Part shown: positions 16,374 through 24,826 of the stretch, one piece after another
Layout of the letters: the number at the start of each line of letters is the position of its first letter
Position numbering within the stretch: position 1 is the stretch's first letter
DNA from: Bradyrhizobium oropedii
GTDB lineage: Bacteria; Pseudomonadota; Alphaproteobacteria; Rhizobiales; Xanthobacteraceae
Length of the DNA: 64,000 nt
Assembly: GCF_020889685.1 (NCBI RefSeq)
Contig: NZ_JACMYO010000012.1
Location: 1 to 64,000, forward strand
Direction: 5' to 3'
Notes under the pieces: generated by a model
Told to the model about the DNA's origin: nothing
The model's input: only the letters and a program-made list of their open reading frames with translations
Databases searched by the model: none
Position numbers and translations under genes: made by a program

Positions 16374-17804
16374 TCAGAGCTTCGGCGGCGGGGCCGTGCC
16401 CAGGATCGACTCGATCGACAGGCCGAGCCCGAGCAGCCTGACATCGCTGCCGACCGGACCGTCGAGCTCGAGCCCGACCGGCAGGCCGCCGGGCGTCATG
16501 CCGGCATAGAGCGACAGCCCGGGCAAGCCGGCATTGCTGCCGGGATCGGTGTTGCGGATCATGGTGCCGAAGGTCGGCGCCGGGTCGCCGCCATCGACCG
16601 ACATCTCGCCGGACCCGGTCTTTTCATCGATGACCGGTGCAGGCGCGATGGTAGTCGGAAACAGGATGGCGTCCAGTTTGTTGTCCCTGAGAGAGGCGGC
16701 ATAGATCGCTTGCAGTGCCGGCCGCTGAACTTTGATGGCATCGTCGTAAGCGGCACCGAAAGCGTCCGCCGTGATCGCACCGAACGCGCCGATCACGTCG
16801 GGACTGGCGACGCCGGCCGCGATATCCGACAGCGTGATCCCGTCGATCCCGGAGGCGGCGAGCCAGGCCGGGATATCGGCGATCGGTTCATGCAACGCGA
16901 CCACGAAGGATACCTTGTCGTTCTGCTCGAACAAATCGGGCATATCGACATCAACCAGCACCGCGCCGGCCGCCGTGAGCCGGGCGCAGGCGGCGCGAAC
17001 GACCGCCTCGACACCGCGATCGAGGCCGCTCCAGAAACAGGCGGGAATGCCGAGACGCACGCCGCGCAACAGAATGGGCGTGGCCAACGGCGTGCCTGAT
17101 ATCACAGCATCGAGCAATGCGACATCGGCGACGGTGCGCCCCATCGGGCCGACGGTGTCGCGGGTATGGCTGATCGGAACCACCTGGTTGTCGTCGTGAT
17201 AGCGCCGCTCCGCGCCACCATTGCCGACCGAAGGCCTGAGGCCGACGGTCCCGGTCAGCGCCGCGGGCACGCGGGTCGAGCCGCCGGTGTCCGATCCGAG
17301 ACCACAGGTGGCGATGCGCGCGGCGATCGCCGCCGAGGTTCCGCCCGACGATCCGCCGGGGATCCGGCTGGTGTCGTAGGGATTGCGCACCGGTCCCGCG
17401 AACGGCGCGAGATTGGTGCTGGTGATGCCGAAGGCGAGCTCGTGCAGATTGGTCTTGCCGATCACGACAGCGCCGGCGTCGAGCAGTTTTTGCAGCGACG
17501 GCGCATTTCGCTTGGGCCGCGCGTGTTGCAGTGCCGGCGTGCCGCCTGACGTCGGCAGATCCGACGTGTTGATGTTGTCCTTCACGACGATGGGGAGACC
17601 GGCGAGCAGACCGGTGCGCTTCCCGGCATCGACCTCGCGCGCCGCGGCAAGCGCACCGTCGCGGTTCAGCACGATGAAGGCGTTGAGGTGCTTGAGCCGC
17701 TCGGCACCATCGAGCGCCGCCTCGACGAGGCTGACCGCCGTCACCTTGCCGTTGCGGAGATCAGCCAGGATTTCCGCAGCGGTCGCTTCATTGGTATCGG
17801 CCAT
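16374..17804 (-). CDS. Amidase (indoleacetamide/mandelamide hydrolase-like)
   Basis: This 476-residue amidase-signature enzyme has the triad Lys75 (GLPIVVKDN), Ser152 (IPGGSSGGTSAA) and Ser176 (GSDTGGSTRVPA). Overall it resembles the aryl-acetamide branch (indoleacetamide hydrolase, mandelamide hydrolase), as far as can be judged by eye. It lies 36 bases after the stop of paaK on the same strand and is probably cotranscribed with the phenylacetate genes. In that setting it could release phenylacetate from phenylacetamide, or act on indoleacetamide to give the plant hormone IAA as in other bradyrhizobia. Which is correct cannot be decided from sequence. Confidence 0.85.
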   Translation of the reverse strand: MADTNEATAAEILADLRNGKVTAVSLVEAALDGAERLKHLNAFIVLNRDGALAAAREVDAGKRTGLLAGLPIVVKDNINTSDLPTSGGTPALQHARPKRNAPSLQKLLDAGAVVIGKTNLHELAFGITSTNLAPFAGPVRNPYDTSRIPGGSSGGTSAAIAARIATCGLGSDTGGSTRVPAALTGTVGLRPSVGNGGAERRYHDDNQVVPISHTRDTVGPMGRTVADVALLDAVISGTPLATPILLRGVRLGIPACFWSGLDRGVEAVVRAACARLTAAGAVLVDVDMPDLFEQNDKVSFVVALHEPIADIPAWLAASGIDGITLSDIAAGVASPDVIGAFGAITADAFGAAYDDAIKVQRPALQAIYAASLRDNKLDAILFPTTIAPAPVIDEKTGSGEMSVDGGDPAPTFGTMIRNTDPGSNAGLPGLSLYAGMTPGGLPVGLELDGPVGSDVRLLGLGLSIESILGTAPPPKL

Positions 17805-17840
17805 GGAATCCTCGCGCCCTCTTGCATCGCGGGCAAGAGG

Positions 17841-19172
17841 CTATTCTTTCGGCCGCTTGTCGTAAACCCGCTTCGCCTTGCCGAGCGAACGTTCGAGCGT
17901 CTCGGGCGCGACCACGCGGACGCGGGTGGAGATGCCGATCGTGTTCTTGATGAAGCCGGCGACCTTCTCGGCATGCGCGGTGAGCCCCTCACCGTCCCAG
18001 CTCTCGGGACGCGCTTCGGCGAGCACCGTCATCTCGTCCATGCGGCCCTCGCGGGTCAACTCGATGACGAAGTGGCCGCCGCACCAGTCGGTCGCCAGCA
18101 GCGCTTCCTCGATCTGGGTCGGGAACACGTTGACGCCGCGCAGGATGATCATGTCGTCGGAGCGGCCGGTCACCTTCTCCATCCGCCGCATGCCGGGCCG
18201 CGCCGTGCCGGGCAGCAGCCGCGTCAGGTCGCGGGTGCGGTAGCGGATGATCGGGAAGGCTTCCTTGGTCAGCGACGTGAACACCAGCTCGCCCTTCTCG
18301 CCATCGCCGAGCACCTTGCCGGTCAGCGGATCGATCACCTCGGGATAGAAGTGATCCTCCCAGATGTGCAGCCCGTCCTTGGTCTCCACGCATTCCTGCG
18401 CGACGCCGGGGCCGATCACCTCCGACAGGCCATAGATGTCTGACGCATCCATATCGAAGGCCTGCTCGATCTCGACGCGCATCGCGTTGGTCCAGGGCTC
18501 GGCGCCGAAGATGCCGAACTTCAGCGACGATTTGCGCGGGTCGAGACCCTGCCGCTTGAACTCGTCGAGGATCGCCAGCATGTAGCTCGGCGTCACCGTG
18601 ATGATGTCGGGCCGGAAATCGTTGATGAGCTGCACCTGGCGCTCGGTCATGCCGCCGGAGATCGGGATCACCGTGCAGCCGAGCCGCTCGGCGCCGTAAT
18701 GCGCGCCGAGGCCGCCGGTGAACAGGCCATAGCCATAGGCGTTGTGCATCAGCATGCCGGAACGGCCGCCGGCGGCGCGGATCGAGCGCGCCATGACGTC
18801 CGCCCAGGTATCGATATCGCCTTTGGTGTAGCCGACCACGATCGGCTTGCCGGTTGTGCCCGAGGAAGCATGGACCCGCACCAGCTGCTCGCGCGGCACC
18901 GCGAACATGTTGAAGGGATAGTTGTCGCGCAGGTCGGTCTTCACCGTGAAGGGAAATTTGGCGAGATCGGAAAGCTGCTTGAAATCGGACGGGTGGACGC
19001 CCGCGGCGTCGAAGCTCTTCTTGTAGTGCGCGACATTGTCATAGGCGTGCTTGAGCGACCATGCGAGCCGCCTGGTCTGCAACGCCATGATCTCGTCGCG
19101 CGAGGCGCGTTCGGCCGAATCGAGCTCGGCGTGATAGCCGCCGTCCTTGACCCTGAGCTTTGCCGTCACCAT
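17841..19172 (-). CDS. paaK: Phenylacetate-CoA ligase
   Basis: This 443-residue AMP-forming ligase activates phenylacetate to phenylacetyl-CoA, the entry step of the paa pathway. The ATP-binding motif SSGTTGKPIVVGYT, the YGLSEVIGPG motif and the C-terminal GRSDDMIILRGVNVFP block are characteristic of PaaK. A GGGGAG ribosome site precedes ATG 19172; the adjacent GTG at 19175 is a less likely start. It follows paaI by 16 bases and precedes an amidase gene in the same direction. Length matches other PaaK proteins. Confidence 0.95.
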   Translation of the reverse strand: MVTAKLRVKDGGYHAELDSAERASRDEIMALQTRRLAWSLKHAYDNVAHYKKSFDAAGVHPSDFKQLSDLAKFPFTVKTDLRDNYPFNMFAVPREQLVRVHASSGTTGKPIVVGYTKGDIDTWADVMARSIRAAGGRSGMLMHNAYGYGLFTGGLGAHYGAERLGCTVIPISGGMTERQVQLINDFRPDIITVTPSYMLAILDEFKRQGLDPRKSSLKFGIFGAEPWTNAMRVEIEQAFDMDASDIYGLSEVIGPGVAQECVETKDGLHIWEDHFYPEVIDPLTGKVLGDGEKGELVFTSLTKEAFPIIRYRTRDLTRLLPGTARPGMRRMEKVTGRSDDMIILRGVNVFPTQIEEALLATDWCGGHFVIELTREGRMDEMTVLAEARPESWDGEGLTAHAEKVAGFIKNTIGISTRVRVVAPETLERSLGKAKRVYDKRPKE

Positions 19173-19188
19173 CACATCTCCCCCGAAA

Positions 19189-19647
19189 TCATTGTGCCTT
19201 GATATCCGTGTCCGGCAGCCAGGTGCCCGGTATCACGCGCGAATGCCCGCGGAATTCGGCGATCACGCTGTCGCCGGCGGTGACGCGCACGTCGTAGATT
19301 CCCGAACGGCCGCTGCGCGAGACCTCGCGGGCGGTCGCCACCAGACGATCGCCGAGCTTGCCCGGCCGGATGAAGGTGACGTTGCCCTGCGCCGCGACCG
19401 CGCGATCGTTGTGGCTGTTGCAGGCAAAGGCGAAGGCGGAATCGGCGAGCGTGAAGATGTAGCCGCCATGGCAGATGCGCTGGCCGTTGACCATGTGCGG
19501 CTGCACCGTCATCGCCATCACTGCCTGCCCCGGCTTGATCTCGACCAGCTCCATGCCGAGACCCTTGCTGGCGTCGTCTTCCTTCCACATCGCATCCGCG
19601 CAGGCGCGGGCGACATCATCGGGCGATAGCGTGGCCTTCAAATTCAC
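19189..19647 (-). CDS. paaI: Hydroxyphenylacetyl-CoA thioesterase
   Basis: This 152-residue hotdog-fold thioesterase rescues CoA from dead-end aryl-acetyl-CoA thioesters in phenylacetate breakdown. The ICHGGYIFTLADSAFAFACN segment contains the HGG loop and the conserved aspartate of PaaI-type active sites. It has the usual single-domain length. It sits between paaE and paaK in the operon. The 94-base spacer from paaE contains a small GGCCCG/CGGGCC hairpin (19667-19684). Confidence 0.93.
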   Translation of the reverse strand: MNLKATLSPDDVARACADAMWKEDDASKGLGMELVEIKPGQAVMAMTVQPHMVNGQRICHGGYIFTLADSAFAFACNSHNDRAVAAQGNVTFIRPGKLGDRLVATAREVSRSGRSGIYDVRVTAGDSVIAEFRGHSRVIPGTWLPDTDIKAQ

Positions 19648-19741
19648 ATCGAACTCCCTGTGCGCGGGCCCGTTGCGACGGGCCTCTTGGTGTCACATCA
19701 GTGTTGGGCGCGACGCACGAGGCGTCAACGCGCAGATAGAT

Positions 19742-20824
19742 TTAGACGTGGTCGTAATCGACCACGACCTTGCCCGAGCACGGCTTGGCCTGGCAGGTGA
19801 GGATGAACCCCGCCTTCAGCTCCCACGGCTCCAGCGAATAATTCAGATCCATCGGCGCCTCGCCTTCGACCAGCTTGGCGCGGCAAGTCGAGCACATGCC
19901 GCCCTTGCAGGCGAACGGTAAGTCCATGCCGGCGCGCAGCGCGGCATCGAGGATCGACTCGCCGTCGGCCACGGGGACTTCGCGGCGCTTGCCGTCGATG
20001 ATCAGTCCGGCGATCGCCTTCGGCGGCGCGCCGGCGGGTACGACGACCTTCGGGCGCGGCTTGCCGCCGAACTCCGACACGAAACGTTCGACATGGATGC
20101 GCTCGTCGGCAATGCCGATCTCGCGGCAGGTCGCCTCGATGGTCTCGCTCATCGCGGCCGGGCCGCAGACGAAGACATGATCCACGGTTGAGGCCGGCAC
20201 CAGCGAACGCAGCAGCACTCGCACCTTCTCGCCGTCGAGCCGGCCGTGCAGGATCGGAATGTCCTGCTCCTCGCCCGAGATGACGTGGAACACCGACAGC
20301 CGCTGCATGAAGCGGTCCTTCAGCTCCTCCAGCGCCTCGCGGAACATGACGCCTTCGGTCGAGCGGTTGCCATAGAACAGGAAGAAGCGGCTGTCCGGCT
20401 CGCGCGCCAGCACGCCCTTGACGATCGAGAGGATCGGGGTGATGCCGCTGCCGGCCGCGAAGCCGACATAGGTCCGCGCTTCGCCGGGCGCGTGCGCGAC
20501 GCCGAAACGGCCGGTCGGCGTCATCACGTCGAGCTCGTCGCCGGCCTTCAGCTCGTCGGCGGCCCAGTTCGAGAACGCGCCGCCGTCGACCTTCTTCACG
20601 GCGATGCGCAGCTCGCCGTCGTCGGGGCCCGAGCAGATCGAATAGGAGCGGCGGACTTCCTCGCCGTCCATCGTGGTGCGCAACGTCAGGTACTGGCCGG
20701 GCGTGAAGCGGTAGTCGCCTTGCAGATCGCCGGGGATCGCAAAGGTCATCGAGATCGCATCCGACGCCTCACGGCGCAGATCGCTGACGGACAGACGGTG
20801 GAATCGCGGTGTCAGGGACATCAT
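19742..20824 (-). CDS. paaE: Phenylacetyl-CoA epoxidase reductase subunit PaaE
   Basis: This 360-residue flavoprotein passes electrons from NADPH to the PaaABC diiron epoxidase. The N-terminal ferredoxin-NADP reductase module has RSYSICSGPDDG for FAD and AAGSGITPILS for NAD(P). The C-terminal plant-type 2Fe-2S domain has CKGGMCSTC and a distal LTCQAKP cysteine. Architecture and length match PaaE. It starts with ATG 20824 (or the second ATG at 20821). A palindromic repeat separates it from paaD upstream. Confidence 0.95.
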   Translation of the reverse strand: MMSLTPRFHRLSVSDLRREASDAISMTFAIPGDLQGDYRFTPGQYLTLRTTMDGEEVRRSYSICSGPDDGELRIAVKKVDGGAFSNWAADELKAGDELDVMTPTGRFGVAHAPGEARTYVGFAAGSGITPILSIVKGVLAREPDSRFFLFYGNRSTEGVMFREALEELKDRFMQRLSVFHVISGEEQDIPILHGRLDGEKVRVLLRSLVPASTVDHVFVCGPAAMSETIEATCREIGIADERIHVERFVSEFGGKPRPKVVVPAGAPPKAIAGLIIDGKRREVPVADGESILDAALRAGMDLPFACKGGMCSTCRAKLVEGEAPMDLNYSLEPWELKAGFILTCQAKPCSGKVVVDYDHV

Positions 20825-20836
20825 CTATTTCCCAGC

Positions 20837-20918
20837 GTCATTGCGAGGAGCGAAGCGACGAAGCAATCCATGTCTCCGCAAGCGGCGCGATGGATTGCTT
20901 CGCTTCGCTCGCAATGAC
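20837..20918. repeat. Palindromic intergenic repeat, family A copy 3
   Basis: This copy has the usual GTCATTGCGAG ... CTCGCAATGAC ends and lies inside the paa operon, between the paaD stop and the paaE start. As RNA it would form a long hairpin 12 bases upstream of paaE, close to its ribosome site. Confidence 0.85.
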
Positions 20919-20945
20919 GGAGATCCTTGTAAGTATTGCGCACGG

Positions 20946-21449
20946 TCAATGACACTTGAAGTAGTCGAAGGGTTCACGGCAGCTCTTGCAACGCCACAGC
21001 GCCTTGCACGAAGTCGAGCCGAATTCGGACAGCAGCTCGGTATCACCTGAGCCGCATTGCGGGCACGCCACCCGCTGCTCGCCGAACAGCGCGCGGCGCG
21101 AGGAGCCCGGCAGCGGCGGCGCGATGCCGTACTCCCTGAGCTTGCGGCGGCCGTCCTCGCTCATCCAGTCGGTGGTCCAGGCCGGCGACAGCACGGTGCG
21201 GACCTTCGGCCCGCGAATGCCTTCACGCTCCAGCGCCAGCTCGATCTCGAGCGCGATCATGTTCATGGCGGGACAGCCGGAATAGGTCGGCGTGATCGCG
21301 ACCTCGACATGGCCGTCGTGGACGGCGACATCGCGCAGCACACCGAGATCGGCGATGGTCAGCACGGGGATTTCCGGGTCGACCACCTGCGCGGCCGCGC
21401 TCCAGGCGCGCCGGCGCAGATCGGCATCGCTGAGTGCAACCGTCACCAT
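20946..21449 (-). CDS. paaD: Phenylacetyl-CoA epoxidase assembly subunit PaaD
   Basis: This 167-residue protein has an N-terminal MIP18/DUF59 domain (VDPEIPVLTIADLGVLRDV) and a C-terminal cysteine-rich part (ACPQCGS ... CKALWRCKSCREPFDYFKCH). This is the standard PaaD architecture, thought to help mature the epoxidase metal centre. The start (ATG 21449) overlaps the stop of paaC by 7 bases, so translation is probably coupled. The cysteine tail suggests iron or zinc binding. Confidence 0.94.
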   Translation of the reverse strand: MVTVALSDADLRRRAWSAAAQVVDPEIPVLTIADLGVLRDVAVHDGHVEVAITPTYSGCPAMNMIALEIELALEREGIRGPKVRTVLSPAWTTDWMSEDGRRKLREYGIAPPLPGSSRRALFGEQRVACPQCGSGDTELLSEFGSTSCKALWRCKSCREPFDYFKCH

Positions 21450-22219
21450 GTTGCCCCCGGGAAGGTACGTTGCAGGGACTGCAATTCGCTGAGGAGATGG
21501 CCGAGATGCTCGCTATGGCTGCCGACGCGGCCGCCCTGCTGCATCCAATCGCTCTTCGGCAACGCCAGCGTCGCCTCGTTGACGATACCGGTGACGGTCT
21601 TCAGCCAGCGCGACTTGAGCGCCGCCGGATCGATTGCGATGCCGGCATCGATCAGGCCGCGCTCGCCGTCGTCGACCGCGAACATCTCGCCGGTATAGGC
21701 CCAGAGATCGTCGATCGCATCCTGCGTGCGGCGATGGCTCTCCGCGGTGCCGTCGCCGAGACGGACGATCCATTCCGACGAGTGCCGCAGATGATAGGCG
21801 CTCTCCTTCTCCGACTTCGCCGCGATCGCAGCAAAAGTCGCATCGGACGAGGCCATCATCGCGCGCCAGTAGAGATCGGCGAATGCCGCATAGAAGAACT
21901 GCCGCACCATGGTGCGGGCAAAGTCGCCGTTCGGCTGCTCGACCAGCAGGAGATTGCGGTACTGCCTGACGTCGCGCAGATAGGCGAACTTGTCCTCGTC
22001 ATTGCCGCGGCCTTCGACCTTGGCAGCGTAGGTGTAGAGCTCGCGGGCCTGGCCGAGCAGGTCGAGCCCCATATTGGCCAGCGCCATGTCCTCTTCCATC
22101 GCCGGCGCATGGCCGCACCATTCGGACAGCCGGTGGCCAAGGATCAGCGCATCGTCGGCGCGGCGCAGTGCGTAGAGCACCAGCGGCGTTTCGGAGACTT
22201 CGATATTGGCGGTTGCCAT
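21443..22219 (-). CDS. paaC: Phenylacetyl-CoA epoxidase structural subunit PaaC
   Basis: This 258-residue ferritin-like protein is the partner of PaaA in the phenylacetyl-CoA 1,2-epoxidase complex. ADDALILGHRLSEWCGHAP near the N terminus and KSEKESAYHLRHSSEWIVRLGDGT are PaaC signatures. The subunit stabilises the catalytic PaaA and lacks its diiron role. It sits between paaB and paaD with a 7-base overlap to paaD. The paaB-paaC spacer holds a palindromic repeat. Confidence 0.95.
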   Translation of the reverse strand: MATANIEVSETPLVLYALRRADDALILGHRLSEWCGHAPAMEEDMALANMGLDLLGQARELYTYAAKVEGRGNDEDKFAYLRDVRQYRNLLLVEQPNGDFARTMVRQFFYAAFADLYWRAMMASSDATFAAIAAKSEKESAYHLRHSSEWIVRLGDGTAESHRRTQDAIDDLWAYTGEMFAVDDGERGLIDAGIAIDPAALKSRWLKTVTGIVNEATLALPKSDWMQQGGRVGSHSEHLGHLLSELQSLQRTFPGATW

Positions 22220-22241
22220 CTGTTCAACTCGCTATTGGGCC

Positions 22242-22328
22242 GTCATTGCGAGGAGCAAAGCGACGAAGCAATCCACGCTTGCTTCTGCTCCGCGGCTCGA
22301 TGGATTGCTTCGCTGCGCTCGCAATGAC
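22242..22328. repeat. Palindromic intergenic repeat, family A copy 4
   Basis: This slightly longer copy (about 87 bases) has the same GTCATTGCGAG ... CTCGCAATGAC ends. It lies inside the paa operon between the paaB stop (22345) and the paaC start (22219), where a hairpin in the message could change the relative yield of PaaB and PaaC. Confidence 0.85.
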
Positions 22329-22344
22329 GCAAGCGACAGCGAGA

Positions 22345-22632
22345 TCACATATGCCCGACTTCGTCGGGGACGTCGTAGAAGGTCGGGTGGCGGTAGATCT
22401 TCGATTCCGCCGGCTCGAACATCATGCCCTTCTCCGACGGATCGGACGCGGTGATCGCGTTCGAGGGCACCACCCAGATCGACAGCCCCTCGCCGCGGCG
22501 GGTGTAGATGTCGCGCGCAGCCTGCAGCGCGAGCGTCGAATCCGCCGCGTGCAGCGAGCCGACATGCTTGTGCGCAAGGCCATTGCGGCTGCGGATGAAG
22601 ACTTCCCAGAGCGGAACGTTCGGCGTGGCCAT
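22345..22632 (-). CDS. paaB: Phenylacetyl-CoA epoxidase subunit PaaB
   Basis: This 95-residue small subunit bridges the PaaAC units of the epoxidase. PLWEVFIRSRNGLAHKHVGS at the N terminus and AITASDPSEKGMMFEPAESK are family signatures. ATG 22632 is chosen because it gives the standard length; a start at 22731 would add about 33 residues overlapping paaA. It begins 13 bases after the paaA stop. Confidence 0.95.
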   Translation of the reverse strand: MATPNVPLWEVFIRSRNGLAHKHVGSLHAADSTLALQAARDIYTRRGEGLSIWVVPSNAITASDPSEKGMMFEPAESKIYRHPTFYDVPDEVGHM

Positions 22633-22645
22633 CTCTAGCGCTCCC

Positions 22646-23638
22646 TTATTCTGCGGCTTGCGCGAGCTGGCGGCTCTTGCGCTTCTCGGCATAGGCCATC
22701 GCGGCCTCGCGCACCCAGGCGCCTTCGTCATGCGCCTTGCGGCGCGCGGCGAGACGATCGCGGTTGCAGGGGCCGTTGCCGGCCAGCACCTGCTTGAACT
22801 CGTCCCAGTCGATCGGGCTGTGCACCCAATTGCCGTTCTCGTTCTGCTTCGTGCCGGGATCGGGAATCGTCAGCCCGAGGAACTCGGCCTGCGGCACAGT
22901 GGCGTCGATGAATTTCTGGCGCAGCTCGTCGTTGGAGAAGCGCTTGATCTTCCATTTGGTCGAGGTGTCGCTGTGCTGGCTGACCTGGTCGGGCGGGCCG
23001 AACATCATCAGCACCGGCCACCACCAGCGATCGAGCGCGTTCTGCGCCATCGCTTTCTGCTCCGCGGTGCCGCGGCACAGCGTCACCATGATCTCAAAAC
23101 CCTGGCGCTGATGGAACGACTCCTCTTTGCAGACGCGGATCATCGCGCGCGCATAGGGGCCGTAGGAGCAGCGGCACAGCGGGATCTGGTTCATGATCGC
23201 TGCACCGTCGACCAGCCAGCCGATGGTGCCGATGTCGGCCCAGGTCAGGGTCGGGTAATTGAAGATCGAGGAATATTTCGCCTTGCCGGAGAGCATGCCG
23301 TCGACGAGCTCTTCGCGCGAGGTGCCGAGCGTCTCGGCGGCCGCATAGAGATAGAGCCCGTGGCCGCATTCGTCCTGCACCTTGGCGAGCAGCGCGGCCT
23401 TGCGGCGTAGCGACGGCGCGCGGGTGATCCAGTTGCCTTCGGGCAGCATGCCGACGATTTCGGAATGGGCGTGCTGGGAAATCTGCCGGGTCAGCGTCTT
23501 GCGATAGGCGGCGGGCATCCAGTCGTTCGGCTCGATGCGTTCGTCGGCATCGATGCGGGCCTGGAACTGACTGGCACGGGCAACATCCTCGACGCCGCGA
23601 TCGTCGCCGTCGGATGAGTTGAGCGCCTGCGTATACAT
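22646..23638 (-). CDS. paaA: Phenylacetyl-CoA epoxidase catalytic subunit PaaA
   Basis: This 330-residue diiron monooxygenase subunit inserts one oxygen atom into the ring of phenylacetyl-CoA. The ferritin-like helices include [17 protein letters not shown] and [15 protein letters not shown], each with the Glu-x2-His pattern that binds iron. The length is close to E. coli PaaA with a short N-terminal extension ([13 protein letters not shown]). It starts with ATG 23638 after a GGGAGG ribosome site. It is the first gene of paaABCDE-I-K and has its own promoter-like sequence between it and paaX. Confidence 0.96.
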   Translation of the reverse strand: MYTQALNSSDGDDRGVEDVARASQFQARIDADERIEPNDWMPAAYRKTLTRQISQHAHSEIVGMLPEGNWITRAPSLRRKAALLAKVQDECGHGLYLYAAAETLGTSREELVDGMLSGKAKYSSIFNYPTLTWADIGTIGWLVDGAAIMNQIPLCRCSYGPYARAMIRVCKEESFHQRQGFEIMVTLCRGTAEQKAMAQNALDRWWWPVLMMFGPPDQVSQHSDTSTKWKIKRFSNDELRQKFIDATVPQAEFLGLTIPDPGTKQNENGNWVHSPIDWDEFKQVLAGNGPCNRDRLAARRKAHDEGAWVREAAMAYAEKRKSRQLAQAAE

Positions 23639-23652
23639 GGCCGACCTCCCAG

Positions 23653-23696
23653 TGTGTTGTTAGGCAGTAATATATAACACAAATTTCTAAATGCAA
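23653..23696 (-). promoter_or_regulatory. paaA promoter with overlapping operator-like inverted repeat
   Basis: On the minus strand, TTGCAT (23691-23696) and TATATT (23669-23674) form a -35/-10 pair with a 16-base spacer. The inverted repeat TGTGTT (23653-23658) / AACACA (23676-23681) brackets the -10, a suitable place for a repressor. PaaX, encoded just upstream, is the natural candidate. The location is seen in the sequence; binding is inferred. Confidence 0.6.
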
Positions 23697-23714
23697 GATA
23701 TTTTTGTAATACGT

Positions 23715-24584
23715 TCAGACGCCCTCGAAACGCCTCGCCACTGCGCCGTTGGGCTTCGGCAGCGGGCCGTCCTCATTGGTTGCGTGGTCGTCAAGCCATT
23801 GTTCCGACGACGAAAGCAGCCCGCGATAGATCTCGCCGCAGAGTTTACGCGCCGCCCTACCCGGCCAATCCGTCGGCAACAGCTGATACGGCAGCAGCGG
23901 ATCGCGCAGCACGACCCGGCGATAATGGTGGATCAGCAGGATACGTGCAGTGAAGGCGTCGGCGTCGCTCAGCCTTTCGCCGCACACGATCCAGCCGTGC
24001 AGCGGCTCGAACGTCTTCATGAACTTCAGATAGGCGTCCGCGGTGCGGTCGAGCGGCCAGCTTTCGCTGAGCAGCCGGCGTCCGCTGTCGTCTTCCGCGG
24101 AGACTCCAAGGCGGATCGCGCGCGATGCTTCGTCCGGGATCGGCACGCCTGACGGCGCGACCCACACGCCGGGCAGCGGGCTGCCGAAGCCGGCATTCTT
24201 CAACGCCTCGCGCGCGGCGTCGCGGTCCTCGGCATTGCCGATCAAGAGCAGTTCGAAGCGGCCGGTCCAGTCCGACGGCGGCGGATCGTAGATGTGCCTG
24301 GTCGCGGTGTCGAAGGTCTGCCGGCCCTTCGCGTTCAGCCGATAGAAGCTGTTGCGGCCGACCTTGTTGCGCTCGAGCCAGCCGTCGGCGGCGAGCCGCG
24401 ACATCGCGGTGCGCACCACGTTGCCGTCGATGTCGAGCGACTTGAAGAATTCGAGCAGCGTGCCGAGCCACACCGCGCCGCCGCGCGGCACGATGGAATC
24501 TCCGAACACGGTGATGATGATCGAGCCGGTGCGTGACGGCTCGCGCTTCAGCTGATCGACGATGCGGGCAAGCGGCTGTGGCAT
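23715..24584 (-). CDS. paaX: PaaX-family phenylacetyl-CoA-responsive repressor
   Basis: This 289-residue regulator has an N-terminal winged helix (SIIITVFGDSIVPRGGAVWL, then NVVRTAMSRLAADGWLER) and a central and C-terminal PaaX domain (YDPPPSDWTGRFELLL ... DPLLPYQLLPTDWPG). PaaX proteins repress paa genes until phenylacetyl-CoA binds. The gene lies directly upstream of paaA in the same direction, 76 bases from it. That spacer holds a promoter and inverted repeat. Length is slightly below E. coli PaaX but complete. Confidence 0.93.
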   Translation of the reverse strand: MPQPLARIVDQLKREPSRTGSIIITVFGDSIVPRGGAVWLGTLLEFFKSLDIDGNVVRTAMSRLAADGWLERNKVGRNSFYRLNAKGRQTFDTATRHIYDPPPSDWTGRFELLLIGNAEDRDAAREALKNAGFGSPLPGVWVAPSGVPIPDEASRAIRLGVSAEDDSGRRLLSESWPLDRTADAYLKFMKTFEPLHGWIVCGERLSDADAFTARILLIHHYRRVVLRDPLLPYQLLPTDWPGRAARKLCGEIYRGLLSSSEQWLDDHATNEDGPLPKPNGAVARRFEGV

Positions 24585-24637
24585 GCCTCAACGCATAGCG
24601 CGTTTTGTCGATTCACGACAATGCGGGGGCTGGTCTG

Positions 24638-24814
24638 CTCCCTCGCCCCGCTGTTGCGGGGTCGAGACGAGCGGAGCTCGCTCTTAGAGGGTTGGGGTGA
24701 GGGGCTGCCTCCACAACGACGGTAAGAGACGACCCGTGGAGACTCCCCCTCACCCGGATCGCATCTGCGATGCGATCCGACCTCTCCCCGCAAGCGGGGC
24801 GAGGCGAAGAGAGA
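24638..24814. repeat. Palindromic intergenic repeat, family B copy 2
   Basis: CCTCGCCCCGCTGTTGCGGGG at the left pairs with CCCCGCAAGCGGGGCGAGG at the right. The inner GGATCGCATC/GATGCGATCC hairpin lies near 24757-24779. It is related to the copies at 66 and 57685. It fills the spacer between the paaX start and the following hydrolase stop. Confidence 0.7.
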
Positions 24815-24826
24815 CCTTCGCAAGAC

